From: Spirochaetota bacterium
GTDB lineage: Bacteria; Spirochaetota; UBA4802; UBA5550
DNA: 64,000 nucleotides
Reading direction: 5' to 3'
Assembly (NCBI GenBank): GCA_017999915.1
Contig: JAGNKX010000010.1
Coordinates: 76,381 to 140,380, forward strand
The first letter of the stretch is position 1; every line of letters begins with the position of its first letter. The notes below the pieces were generated by a model. That model was not told the origin of the DNA, made no database searches, and saw nothing but the letters and a program-made list of their open reading frames with translations. Position numbers and translations under genes: made by a program. Positions 51,287-60,247 of the stretch are shown here, in pieces.

Positions 51287-51599
51287 CAGTACCGGTAATG
51301 ATCTCACGAGTAAAGAGACAAAGGTTCTTTGAAAATTCAGCGCGATTCTCACCCCTCCTGGTGAGGCCCGACTGTCCTGCGCCCGGCTGTTTCGGCAGCC
51401 CGTGATGCGGGGAGGGCATCACCGGCTGCCGGAATATCCGGAGCCGGTGTTGTCGTGATTATGGGCAGTCAGGGCAGCACAACAAGGAGCTAACCTTCGG
51501 ACCGGCTGCGGTCCCGGCCGTTCCATGATGGAGCGGCTGAAAAACCTGCGATTCGGGCCGGGCAGGCCTGGCCGCGGAATACACTAAGGGAGGGAACCA
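51287..51599. other. GC-rich intercistronic region between the two flaB genes
   Basis: No coding region. A strong stem-loop spans 51393-51431: CGGCAGCC and GTGATGC pair with GCATCAC and GGCTGCCG around a 7-base loop, with one C-C mismatch. GGCTGAAAAACCTGCG at 51535-51550 repeats part of the hairpin 1 sequence of the array at 8519. AAGGGAGGG before 51600 is the ribosome-binding site. The stem may terminate some transcripts or protect the upstream flagellin mRNA. Confidence 0.5.
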
Positions 51600-52445
51600 A
51601 TGAGAATCAATCACAACATGAGTGCCGTATTCGCAGCGAGGCGCTTGAAGGAAGTGGCGGTCCAGATGGACAAGAGCATCGAACGGCTCTCATCCGGCGA
51701 GCGGATCAATACTGCGGGCGATGATGCCTCCGGTCTGGCCGTGTCCCAGAAGATGCGGACCCAGATTAACGGCCTGGTCCAGGCTGAAAAGAACGCCCAG
51801 AACGGGCTTTCTTTTATCCAGGTCGCGGAGGGATCATTGCAGCAGATTAATGATATCATGCAGCGGATCAGGGTTCTTTCGGTGCAGTCGGCCAACGGGA
51901 TTTATTCCCGGGACGATCGGGTTCAGATACAGGTTGAGGTATCTCAGCTTATAGACGAGGTCGATCGTATCGCCTCTTCCTCGGAGTTCAACCGGATGAA
52001 GATGCTCCGGGGAGAATATGCCAAGAACAGCAAAATCAGCAGCATGTTTTTCCATGTGGGCGCCAATCAGGATCAGCGGGTCAGGGTGTATATCGCCACT
52101 GTCAGCTCGAAAGCCTTCAACCTGGTAAGTGAGGGGAACACAAAGCGGACGATTTCAACGGTGGCCGGCGCAAATGCGATGATAGGTTATGTCGATTCGG
52201 CTCTTGATAAGCTGAACCGGCAGCGGGCAGACCTTGGAGCGTATTACAACCGGCTCGAAAACACGATAAAAGCACTGACCCAGACATACGAGAACATGAT
52301 GTCGGCGGATTCACGGTTACGCGATACGGATATGGCAACTGAAATGGTTGAATTCACAAAGGACCAGATTCTCGTTCAAACCAGTGTCGCAATGCTGGCC
52401 CAGGTCAACAACAAGCCTAAGCTGGTATTGAAACTGTTTGAGTGA
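51600..52445 (+). CDS. flaB: Flagellin (second FlaB-type)
   Basis: A 281-residue flagellin close in form to the first: [60 protein letters not shown], and a C-terminus DTDMATEMVEFTKDQILVQT then LAQVNNKPKLVLKLFE. The hypervariable middle domain is absent, as in spirochaete FlaB. The N- and C-terminal parts form the coiled-coil core. Two flaB genes in tandem are usual in spirochaetes, and relative amounts differ along the filament. Confidence 0.94.
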   Translation: MRINHNMSAVFAARRLKEVAVQMDKSIERLSSGERINTAGDDASGLAVSQKMRTQINGLVQAEKNAQNGLSFIQVAEGSLQQINDIMQRIRVLSVQSANGIYSRDDRVQIQVEVSQLIDEVDRIASSSEFNRMKMLRGEYAKNSKISSMFFHVGANQDQRVRVYIATVSSKAFNLVSEGNTKRTISTVAGANAMIGYVDSALDKLNRQRADLGAYYNRLENTIKALTQTYENMMSADSRLRDTDMATEMVEFTKDQILVQTSVAMLAQVNNKPKLVLKLFE

Positions 52446-52607
52446 GAATAACTCTAATGCGGAGTATCTATGCAGTGCGGATGTCTCCGGTCCTCTTCGG
52501 TCCTTCTGCCCGGGTAGCGCTGCCCGGACCGGAGGCCGAAGGGGGACAATTTTTTAATTAAAAGGGAGGTTGAGAGATTGGGTCTCTCGTTAACATGGAG
52601 GTTAATT

Positions 52608-52976
52608 ATGTACGTTAAAAATGTCAGTTACGATTCGGTGGATCCCGGCGGAGCCTATGCCCGCAAGGGAGAAATGGCGCAGGATGCGCCCGTTGTCACC
52701 CAGGCCCAGCATGTTCAGAAACCGCAGACCCAGAATGCGCAGCGAGAGCTGAGCAGGGAAGAGGTTTCAGAAGTCGTCGATAGACTGAACAAGGGCGTGA
52801 AGGAAATACACGAGCGCATGTCTTTCTCGTATCACGAAAAGACGCAGCGAATCATTGTCAAGGTCATGAAGAACGATTCCGACGAGGTCATACGGGAAAT
52901 CCCTTCAAAGGAAGCGATAAGGCTTCTGGAGCATATCCAGGATTTTCTCGGTATGATAGTTGATGAATCGCGATAG
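52608..52976 (+). CDS. flaG: FlaG family flagellar protein
   Basis: A 122-residue FlaG protein. The N-terminal half is polar and Gln-rich (AQHVQKPQTQNAQRELSREE); the C-terminal half holds the FlaG pattern VVDRLNKGVKEIHERMSFSY, EKTQRIIVKVMKNDSDEVI and REIPSKEAIRLLEHIQDFLG. FlaG affects filament length in other bacteria. The start at 52608 is chosen for GGAGG at 52597-52601; the longer frame from 52578 lacks a ribosome-binding site. It lies between flaB and fliD in the usual position. Confidence 0.9.
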   Translation: MYVKNVSYDSVDPGGAYARKGEMAQDAPVVTQAQHVQKPQTQNAQRELSREEVSEVVDRLNKGVKEIHERMSFSYHEKTQRIIVKVMKNDSDEVIREIPSKEAIRLLEHIQDFLGMIVDESR

Positions 52977-53317
52977 CTGATTTCGCGGCGTAGGGACGTT
53001 GGCAGTAATATGTTTTTGCGAAAGGGGACCGAAATGTCCTCCCAGGATACCTTTGTAATCTTTTAAAATCAGGCACCCTGCAAAAAAAAGCATAAAAATT
53101 ATTTCCCCGGTTGATTCAGTAAATTATTGTACAAATAATATAATTATATATATAAATTTAAACAAAATAATTTATCTTCTCCGATTCTGATCTAATCTGT
53201 CAGTTTTTTTCACTACTATTTATTATCCTCTTATTAAATTATGATATTATGTCGATAACTATGATGTAGGAGTCCTATAATGGTGAAGTATCATAATAAG
53301 CAAGGGAGGGCTTGCAT
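52977..53317. other. AT-rich region upstream of fliD
   Basis: Apart from the possible 17-codon leader at 53280, no gene is visible. The middle is strongly AT-rich (53100-53260). GTCGATAACTAT at 53251-53262 partly resembles the GATAGTTATCGGT repeat in reverse. The region must contain the fliD promoter, but none was recognised with confidence. Confidence 0.4.
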
Positions 53318-53333
53318 ATGCCGGTTTCAATGA
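53280..53333 (+). CDS. Possible 17-residue leader peptide overlapping the fliD start
   Basis: ATG at 53280 has AGGAG (53268-53272) seven bases upstream and encodes MVKYHNKQGRACICRFQ before a TGA at 53331-53333. The fliD start at 53318 lies inside this frame at a different phase, and its own GGGAGGG also lies inside. Such an overlap can couple or limit fliD translation. No conservation test is possible here. Confidence 0.35.
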   Translation: MVKYHNKQGRACICRFQ

Positions 53334-55345
53334 GTGGAATGGCATCCGGAATGGATACCGATGCCATTGTTGACAAGCTGGTTAACGTAGAAGCCAGACC
53401 GATTAAGCAGCTGGAAATCCGTAAAAGAAACTATAATGCCCGGAAGGAAGCGCTCAAGTCATTGGGTAAACAGCTCTCTGACATCAATAACGCGGCCAGG
53501 GACCTGTACGGCTTCAGGACATCTTTCAATGATAAAGGCGTTACCAGCTCGGACAACTCCGTAATAGAAGCCAAGGCGTCGGCGCAGGCCGATAAGGGCG
53601 TAAAAAAGATCAAGGTCAACCAGATAGCGACTTCACATAAAGTATCCACCGACCCGATGAAGGAAAAAGACCAGCTTCCCGCCGGGAAGTTCACCATAGA
53701 GGTGGATGGCGCCAAGCAGACCATGGCGTTCAAAGGGGGCACCCTGAAAGACCTCGGCCAGAGGATAGAGGAAACCGCCTCGGAACTTGTCGCCGCTTCT
53801 TATATGCGCAAGGACGGCGAAAACTACATACTTACCATGGAATCGAAAAAAACCGGCGAGAAGGGCGAGATCAAGCTGAGCGGGGACAAGGACCTCCTTG
53901 ATAAGATCGGCCTGACCGGCGGCATCGCGAAGGACCAGAAGAACGAGGTCGCCATCTCCTTCGACGCGAGATATTTTACATCCTACATGGGCGACAAGAA
54001 GGCCGGTACAGAGAACGGGAACATCAAGGTGAAAGAGAGCGGTAAAGCGGTTTCTGTCCGCGGGATCCTGTGGCGCGAGTACGCGCTTCCGGTCGAAACG
54101 GCGATCAAGAGCGATACGACCCTTGAATTCGAACTTACGTACAGGGAACAGGGGAGCGGAGATGACGAAAGGATACCGAAACGCCTGAAGATAGGTCCGA
54201 AGGAAAGGGTCAATATCAAGGGCATAGTCCTGGACAGTTATAACGTGGAGCGCAAGCGCGAGGGAAAGAAGGAGGACCAGAAGGACCTTGACAGCCTGAT
54301 GGGCATCGGCCTCGTGGCCGTGGAGAACGGGAAGCGCGTTGAGAAGCTATATCCCCTCGGGAAGGACATGAAAGGGCCACGGACGATAGCGATCGGCAAG
54401 GACCTCAAAGAAGGCAGGATCAGCAAGGTCATACTGTATTGCAATCGCGGGACCATGGAAGTTTCAGGGGTCCGCCTCGCCACGCCGGCGGAGCAGAAGC
54501 CGGGATACGCGTTGAAGAACGTCATCGCTCCCGCCCATGACGCGAAGCTCACCGTCGACGGCATCGATGTGACCAGAGACCGCAACGACGGCCTGAATGA
54601 TGTCATCAAGGGCGTCACCCTCACCGTGAAGCGGCCGTCGACCCATGAGGTGGACCTGAACATCGAGCAGAACATCGAGGCGTCCGTGGATAAGATCAGG
54701 AAGCTGGTCGACGCCTATAACAAGTACCTGGATATGCACCATGACCTGACCAAGGCGGCCATAACGGAGAAACCGGGTGATTTTGACAAGAGCTTCGGCC
54801 AGAAGGGGCTCTTCATGGGCGATATGTCCCTCATGAGGCTGCAGGGCACGCTCCAGACGACCATGACCAGCGCATACCCGAACAGCGCCGATGTGCCGAT
54901 CAAGATGTTTTCACAGATGGGGGTTTCCACCGGCTCGATAAACGCCGAGTGGGAATCGATCAAGAACGGCAAGCTCATCATCGACGATATTGTATTGAAG
55001 AAGACCATACTGGAAAATCCGGAGGGGGTGACCCAGTTTTTCGGGTCCGATTCGGACGGTGACAACAAGGCGGACGGCGGCATGGCGTTCAGGCTCGCGG
55101 CTATGCTTAAGCCCTATGTCTCGCCCGGTAAGAACATCATCGCCTCCAAGATCGACATGGAAGACAGCTCCATTAAGCTGGCCGACGATAGCATCAAGCA
55201 GAAGGAAGAACATATCAAGAAATACGAGGAGAAGCTCAAACGTAAATTTTCCTCGATGGAGCGGGCGCTCTCCCAGACCAACGCGCAGAAGCAGTGGATG
55301 AAAAACCAGCTCGGCGGCTCGGACGGCGACGGAAAAGAGAAATAA
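53318..55345 (+). CDS. fliD: Flagellar filament cap protein FliD
   Basis: A 675-residue filament cap, which promotes flagellin assembly at the filament tip. The FliD N-terminal domain (MPVSMSGMASGMDTDAIVDK then LVNVEARPIKQLEIRKRNY) and C-terminal domain (VDAYNKYLDMHHDLTKAA, FMGDMSLMRLQGTLQTTM, then the charged coiled-coil end) are both clear. The middle (about 250-400) is longer and more charged than in E. coli. The ATG at 53318 has GGGAGGG seven bases upstream; an in-frame TTG at 53312 is less likely. Confidence 0.92.
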   Translation: MPVSMSGMASGMDTDAIVDKLVNVEARPIKQLEIRKRNYNARKEALKSLGKQLSDINNAARDLYGFRTSFNDKGVTSSDNSVIEAKASAQADKGVKKIKVNQIATSHKVSTDPMKEKDQLPAGKFTIEVDGAKQTMAFKGGTLKDLGQRIEETASELVAASYMRKDGENYILTMESKKTGEKGEIKLSGDKDLLDKIGLTGGIAKDQKNEVAISFDARYFTSYMGDKKAGTENGNIKVKESGKAVSVRGILWREYALPVETAIKSDTTLEFELTYREQGSGDDERIPKRLKIGPKERVNIKGIVLDSYNVERKREGKKEDQKDLDSLMGIGLVAVENGKRVEKLYPLGKDMKGPRTIAIGKDLKEGRISKVILYCNRGTMEVSGVRLATPAEQKPGYALKNVIAPAHDAKLTVDGIDVTRDRNDGLNDVIKGVTLTVKRPSTHEVDLNIEQNIEASVDKIRKLVDAYNKYLDMHHDLTKAAITEKPGDFDKSFGQKGLFMGDMSLMRLQGTLQTTMTSAYPNSADVPIKMFSQMGVSTGSINAEWESIKNGKLIIDDIVLKKTILENPEGVTQFFGSDSDGDNKADGGMAFRLAAMLKPYVSPGKNIIASKIDMEDSSIKLADDSIKQKEEHIKKYEEKLKRKFSSMERALSQTNAQKQWMKNQLGGSDGDGKEK

Positions 55346-55359
55346 TCAAGAGGTGTGAT

Positions 55360-56355
55360 ATGCAGGTACTTATAAACGATTGCCCGGTGGATTTCGAGCT
55401 TCAGCAGGATAACAGGATCTCCGATGTCATCAATTCCATATCGGAATGGACCCGCGATCGCGACCTGGTTTTTTACGAGCTCTATATCGACGATCACAAC
55501 TATCCCATAGATGACGCCCCCGACGCCAGTCTCAATGACATCAAGGTCATCAACTGCATCGTGCAGTCGAAGGCGGATATCGTGTTCTCCTCCGTGGACG
55601 AGGCGACGCGTTACTGCGACCGAGTGACTGCGTTCATGGAGCGCGTTGCGGAGACGCGGCAGTGCGGCCGGAACGACATCGATGACATCCTCTCCGGCAT
55701 ATCGTGGCTGCTGGAGGTCCTCTCCAAGGTGACGGGCCTCCTCGGCGTCAGCTATAACAGGCTCAAGTACAAGGACGGGGAGCTGGCGCACCACGTCCGC
55801 GCCATCGAGGCCTTCCGGGACAGCCTGGCGGTCGCCGGCAACGACGCGAAGGACATCATTGCCCTGCACCGGGACATTTTCGCCGACATCAAGCATATTT
55901 TCAGGATGCTCCTGATGAGCGACGAGATGCGGTCCCTGATCGTGCAGAGCATCGATTCTCCGGACGTGCTGATATCGTCGATCTCCCAGACCAGGGAGGA
56001 GCTGGCCGAACAGCTCGCGGGCGTGCAGGCGGCGGCCGTGGCCTACCAGATGGGCAAGGACATGGAGGGATCGGAGCGGCTGAAGTCCTTTGTCGATTTC
56101 ATATACCGGTACACCAGGACCTGCTATCAGCTCGTGCCGATGTTTCACGTGGACCTGGCCGAGATCAGCGTCGAGGGGATCAGCCTGGAGGAGAAGAACC
56201 GCGGGCTGCGCACTCTTCTCCATGAGATCATAACCGTGATGGAGAACAACGATATCATCAGCCTCTCCGATATCCTTGAATACGAGATCAGGCCGGCCCT
56301 GGAAAACCTGGGAGCGTACCTGGATCAGCTGGCAGGGAAGATCACCGGCAAGTGA
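55360..56355 (+). CDS. Helical protein of unknown function next to fliD
   Basis: A 331-residue soluble protein I do not recognise. The first 70 residues are beta-rich (MQVLINDCPVDFELQQDNRI then ELYIDDHNYPIDDAPD); the rest is helical with many charged residues and conserved-looking blocks such as WLLEVLSKVTGLLGVSYNRL and FVDFIYRYTRTCYQLVPMFH. It starts 14 bases after fliD, in the place where fliS, the flagellin chaperone gene, is often found, but it is more than twice FliS size and shows no FliS pattern. Position suggests a flagellar role: chaperone, export or regulation. Confidence 0.78.
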   Translation: MQVLINDCPVDFELQQDNRISDVINSISEWTRDRDLVFYELYIDDHNYPIDDAPDASLNDIKVINCIVQSKADIVFSSVDEATRYCDRVTAFMERVAETRQCGRNDIDDILSGISWLLEVLSKVTGLLGVSYNRLKYKDGELAHHVRAIEAFRDSLAVAGNDAKDIIALHRDIFADIKHIFRMLLMSDEMRSLIVQSIDSPDVLISSISQTREELAEQLAGVQAAAVAYQMGKDMEGSERLKSFVDFIYRYTRTCYQLVPMFHVDLAEISVEGISLEEKNRGLRTLLHEIITVMENNDIISLSDILEYEIRPALENLGAYLDQLAGKITGK

Positions 56356-56551
56356 CCGGGCGCGGTTATGCCGCGGAATGTCGCGCCATGACCGCAGTTG
56401 GACGCGCCGCTTCCCCGCCGCTCCCTCAAGCAATCGAAAACCCGCCGGTTTTAAATGACTTGATTTTTATTACCTGACTTCGACAGTTGTGCGCGAGGGA
56501 CCGGAGGCGGTCCCGACGTTACCATTATCCGATCATACAGGAACCGCTGCC

Positions 56552-57940
56552 ATGGGAAAGGACAAGGAACAGAAAAAGCCGTGGGGGGGCCGCTTCACCG
56601 GCTCCCTGTCGAATATCGCCGAGAAGCTTTCGGCGTCGATCGGCTATGACAGGCGCCTCTGGCGCCAGGATATTCGGGGGTCGCAGGCCCACGCGAAAAT
56701 GCTCCACCGGATCGGCATACTCGCCGACGGCGAGCTGTCGGACATCCTGGGAGGCCTGGACGGGATCGGGAAGGAGATAGAAGCGGGTGTCTTCGAGTTC
56801 AAGGATTCCCTTGAAGACATCCACATGAACATCGAGGCGGCCCTGACGGAGCGGATCGGCGACGCCGGCAGGAAGCTCCATACCGCGCGGTCACGCAACG
56901 ACCAGATCGCCCTGGACATGCGCCTCTACATCCGCGATGAATCGGAGGAGATCCGTGCGCTCCTCGCCGGACTCGCGGGTCTCCTGGCGGACACCGCAGA
57001 AAAGAACATTGACGTCATCATGGCCGGGTACACCCACCTCCAGGTGGCCCAGCCGGTCCGCTTCGGCCAGCACCTCCTCGCCTACGCCTGGGGGCTCCTG
57101 CGCGACGCGGAGCGCCTCGACGCCTCGGTGCGCGCCTGCTCGAAGCTCCCCCTCGGATCAGGGGCGCTGGCCGGACTCAACTACCCGGTGGACCGCGAGT
57201 TCGTGCGGAAAGAGCTCGGCTTCGATGAGATCGTGCCCAACACCATGGACGCGGTGAGCGACCGCGACTTCATTTTCGATTTCTGCTATTTCGCCGCGGT
57301 CTGCGCCGTGCGCCTCTCCCGCTTCTGCGAGGAGCTGGTGCTATGGTCCACGACGGAATTCGGCTACATCCGCCTGGGGGACGGCGTCACCACCGGATCG
57401 TCCATCATGCCGCAGAAGCGCAACCCTGACATCGCCGAGCTCATCAGGGGTAAATCGGGAAGGTCCATCGGGAACCTCATGTCGCTCCTTACACTGCTGA
57501 AGGGCCTCCCCATGACCTATAATCGCGACCTCCAGGAGGACAAGGAGCGCCTCTTCGATTCCATCGATACGATCAAGCTTGCCCTGGCCGGCATGATCGA
57601 GATGATCTCCACCATGACCGTGAACAGCGACCGGATGAAAAAGGCGGTGTACAGCAACTTCTCCACTGCCACGGACCTGGCCGATTACCTGGCGCGCAAG
57701 GGGGTCCCCTTCCGCAAGGCCCACGAGATCGTGGGCGCCATCGTCAGGACCTGCGAGGAGGAGGGGACCGATTTCTTCGCCATGAAGGCGGCTGATTTCA
57801 GGAGATTCTCGCCGGAATTCGGTGATGATATCGCCGATATCATCAATCCGGAGACCAGCGTCGAGCGCAAGGTATCGACGGGAAGCACGGCGAAAAAAGA
57901 GGTGCTGGCGCAGATAGAGGCGATACGGAAAAAGATATAG
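56552..57940 (+). CDS. argH: Argininosuccinate lyase
   Basis: A 462-residue fumarase-superfamily enzyme that cleaves argininosuccinate to arginine and fumarate. The signature GSSIMPQKRNPD (about 283-294) and the catalytic blocks TARSRNDQIALDMRLYIRDE and AGYTHLQVAQPVRFGQHL are intact; the N-terminus KPWGGRFTG is typical. The ATG at 56552 is chosen over an upstream frame from 56489 that adds non-family residues; AGGA lies 11 bases upstream. Other arg genes are absent. Confidence 0.96.
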   Translation: MGKDKEQKKPWGGRFTGSLSNIAEKLSASIGYDRRLWRQDIRGSQAHAKMLHRIGILADGELSDILGGLDGIGKEIEAGVFEFKDSLEDIHMNIEAALTERIGDAGRKLHTARSRNDQIALDMRLYIRDESEEIRALLAGLAGLLADTAEKNIDVIMAGYTHLQVAQPVRFGQHLLAYAWGLLRDAERLDASVRACSKLPLGSGALAGLNYPVDREFVRKELGFDEIVPNTMDAVSDRDFIFDFCYFAAVCAVRLSRFCEELVLWSTTEFGYIRLGDGVTTGSSIMPQKRNPDIAELIRGKSGRSIGNLMSLLTLLKGLPMTYNRDLQEDKERLFDSIDTIKLALAGMIEMISTMTVNSDRMKKAVYSNFSTATDLADYLARKGVPFRKAHEIVGAIVRTCEEEGTDFFAMKAADFRRFSPEFGDDIADIINPETSVERKVSTGSTAKKEVLAQIEAIRKKI

Positions 57941-57972
57941 CCCCCCCCGTCCCCCGGAGGGGGCATATTTAT

Positions 57973-58075
57973 CCCTCACCCCCTTCCCCCTCTCCTTTTT
58001 GCCAAGCTTCATGGGAGAGGGCGCGCCGAAGGCGGGGTGAGGGTATATTGAATCGAGTGGCGTGACCCCGCCTTC
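57973..58075. repeat. Compound inverted repeats after argH
   Basis: CCCTCACCCC (57973-57982) pairs with GGGGTGAGGG (58034-58043), with an inner CCCTCTCC (57988-57995) and GGAGAGGG (58014-58021). Overlapping the right part, GAAGGCGGGGT (58028-58038) pairs with ACCCCGCCTTC (58065-58075), a member of the GAAGGCGRGGT palindrome family with an inserted loop. The CCCTCACCCC..GGGGTGAGGG form is a common type of intergenic repeat in many bacteria. Confidence 0.65.
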
Positions 58076-58211
58076 AAACACATACCCACAATTATCCTTG
58101 ACAATTATTCCGCCATCCGTAAAAACTATCCCTTAATCAAAAAATACGGTGGACAGGATCGGCGCTATGGATCGACCATGGCCACAATCAGACCACCGGC
58201 AGGATACGGAA

Positions 58212-59246
58212 ATGAATATGCAAGACAAAACACGGGCCCAGCTTGATTGGAAAAATCTCCCCTTCGGTTACGAAAAAACCGATTATAACGTCCGCTATTA
58301 CTGGAAAGACGGTAAGTGGTCTACCGGGGAAATGGTAACCGACGAGCATATTCCCCTCCACATGGCGGCCCCGTGCCTTCATTACGGCCAGGAGGCCTTT
58401 GAGGGTCTCAAGGCCTTTGAGACAAAGGACGGCAGGGCCGTTGTGTTCCGTCCCCTCGAGAATGCGCACCGGCTGCAGAAAAGCTGCAAGCGCATCTTCA
58501 TTCCCGAGTTCCCGGACGACCTGTTCATGGATGCGGTCACCAGGGTGGTGAAGGCCAACCGGCGATTCCTGCCGCCCTACGGCACCGGCGCCAGCATGTA
58601 TATCCGTCCCCTGGCGATCGGGATCGGCGCCCGGGTCGGCCTGGGCCCGGCGAGCGAGTATCTTTTCATAATGTTCGCAACACCGGTAGGCCCTTACTAC
58701 AAGGGCGGTTTCAAGCCGGTCAAGGCGCTGGTCGTGGAGCAGTTCGACAGGGCCGCTCCCCAGGGCGTGGGCGACTGCAAGGTGGGAGGCAACTACGCCG
58801 CGGGCCTCGGCGGGGGCGAGTACGGCCATGACCTGGGATACCCGGTGGTGCTCTACCTTGATTCCAAGGAGCACAGGTACATCGACGAGTTCAGCACTTC
58901 GAACTTCATCGGGATACGCGACAACACCTATATTACGCCGAAATCGAACAGCATACTGCCGAGCATCACCAATGACAGCCTCTCCATCATCGCCCAGGAC
59001 ATGGGGATGATCGTGGAGCGGCGTCCCGTGGAGGCGACGGAGCTGGAGAGCTTCAACGAGGTCGGCGCCGTGGGCACCGCCGCGGTCATCACGCCGGTGA
59101 ACACGATCAGGTTCCGCGACCGCGACTTCACCTTCGGCGACGGGGACAATCCCGGCCCGGTGGTGAAGAAGCTCTATGACCGTCTCACGAAGATCCAGAC
59201 GGGCGACGCCGAGGACAAGTTCGGCTGGCTCTACGAGGTGAAATAG
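58212..59246 (+). CDS. ilvE: Branched-chain amino acid aminotransferase
   Basis: A 344-residue class IV PLP aminotransferase that makes leucine, isoleucine and valine from their keto acids. The PLP-binding Lys is in GDCKVGGNYAAGL (about 191-203); HYGQEAFEGLKAF, YIRPLAIG and EFSTSNFIGI are conserved blocks. The protein is of the longer type II form (about 340-360 residues). The ATG at 58212 follows AGGATACGGA; another ATG at 58218 is possible. A GC-rich hairpin at 59301 follows. Confidence 0.95.
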   Translation: MNMQDKTRAQLDWKNLPFGYEKTDYNVRYYWKDGKWSTGEMVTDEHIPLHMAAPCLHYGQEAFEGLKAFETKDGRAVVFRPLENAHRLQKSCKRIFIPEFPDDLFMDAVTRVVKANRRFLPPYGTGASMYIRPLAIGIGARVGLGPASEYLFIMFATPVGPYYKGGFKPVKALVVEQFDRAAPQGVGDCKVGGNYAAGLGGGEYGHDLGYPVVLYLDSKEHRYIDEFSTSNFIGIRDNTYITPKSNSILPSITNDSLSIIAQDMGMIVERRPVEATELESFNEVGAVGTAAVITPVNTIRFRDRDFTFGDGDNPGPVVKKLYDRLTKIQTGDAEDKFGWLYEVK

Positions 59247-59300
59247 GCGCGCTTTTCCGGGGATACCCCGCAAAAAAAACGCAGCATGAGTCCTGTTATA

Positions 59301-59328
59301 GAAAGCGCGGTCACTGGATCGCGCTTTC
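59301..59328. terminator. Hairpin between convergent ilvE and Memo-like genes
   Basis: GAAAGCGCG (59301-59309) pairs with CGCGCTTTC (59320-59328) around a 10-base loop, with TATA on both sides extending the stem after one bulge. It lies between convergent genes and may end both transcripts; T-runs are weak. A C-rich G-rich repeat (CCCCCTCCGGGGG, 59343-59355) follows. Confidence 0.6.
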
Positions 59329-59356
59329 GTTATATGCAAGTCCCCCTCCGGGGGAT

Positions 59357-60247
59357 TTAGGGGGCTTGGGTGTTAACCTTTTTGTTCCCGTACAGCACGA
59401 AGAAATAGCTGGTGGTGGGCACGTTGCGGCCCGCCATCCGGGCCGAGTCCGTGTTGTGGAGTATCTCCATGGAACCGGATTTACGCGCCTTCACATAGGC
59501 CATGAGCGCCATGAGCCCCTTCCGGCAGTCCATCTCCGCGTATCTGACCGTTTCAGCGGAAACCTCGTCCCGGAACTTTACCAGGATCTCCCGCGTCCGC
59601 TTGTCGAGCCTTCGGGCCTCGGCGCTGGACCTATCATGGACGAAATCGGAGGAAAGGATGAGGATCGCGCCGGCGCCCGCCTCCGCCGCCAGGGCCAGGC
59701 CGAGACGGCGTGCCTCCTCCCATGACATGCGGTAGCTCAGAAGAAGGGGCGCCACCTTCGACCGGGGAAAGTAATGGGCAATGAAAGGAATGACGGCGCC
59801 GACGGAGTGCTCGCCGATAAAGGCGTCCTCGTCGATGGCTGCCGCGCCGGCCGCGCAGAGGCGGTCTGCCAGGGCAAGGTCCGGCGGGCACGTGCCGAAG
59901 GGCGTTTTCCACGGGCGCCTGGTCGCGGCGGTTATGGCGGCGCACTGCCGGCGGTGGTCCGGCCCCAGGATGATGAAAGTCCGGGGCGCCTCCCCGGCCG
60001 GGGCCTTCCGGATCGTGGCGAAGAAGGCGGAGATGTGTCCGCCCGCGAAGAGGTGGTGGCTCACGATACCGCCGTGTATCTCGTCCATGGCCGAAGGGAA
60101 GGTCTTACCGTCCCGGGCGAATCCCTCGTAAAATTCCCGCTCGTCGCTCCGGGAGGAATAGTGGACCGGCCCCGGCGCGGCGCAGCCGGCGGCGGCCGCG
60201 ACCAGGAGCGCGGCCGTCAGTCCGCGGAGGGGATGAGCCTGAGCCAT
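59357..60247 (-). CDS. Memo-like AmmeMemoRadiSam system protein B as a lipoprotein
   Basis: A 296-residue Memo-family protein. Family blocks seen are GIVSHHLFAGGHISAFFATI, FIILGPDHRRQ, GEHSVGAVIPFIAHYFP, ILILSSDFVHDRSS and the C-terminal TTSYFFVLYGNKK. The metal-binding His of the family lie in SHHLFAGGH, GPDH and EHSV. Unlike typical cytosolic Memo, the N-terminus (MAQAHPLRGLTAALLVAAAA, then G-C) is a lipoprotein signal, so it is exported. The start at 60247 lies 31 bases inside the 3' end of the DUF3160 gene in another frame. A longer frame from 60307 would hide the signal. AmrS is encoded at 33813. Confidence 0.85.
   Translation of the reverse strand: MAQAHPLRGLTAALLVAAAAGCAAPGPVHYSSRSDEREFYEGFARDGKTFPSAMDEIHGGIVSHHLFAGGHISAFFATIRKAPAGEAPRTFIILGPDHRRQCAAITAATRRPWKTPFGTCPPDLALADRLCAAGAAAIDEDAFIGEHSVGAVIPFIAHYFPRSKVAPLLLSYRMSWEEARRLGLALAAEAGAGAILILSSDFVHDRSSAEARRLDKRTREILVKFRDEVSAETVRYAEMDCRKGLMALMAYVKARKSGSMEILHNTDSARMAGRNVPTTSYFFVLYGNKKVNTQAP

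Noticed and set aside
53235-53258. TAAA and GTCGATAA as a possible sigma-28 promoter for fliD
   Set aside because: Spacing is 12 bases instead of about 15, and GTCGATAA differs from the GCCGATAA consensus; too weak to annotate.
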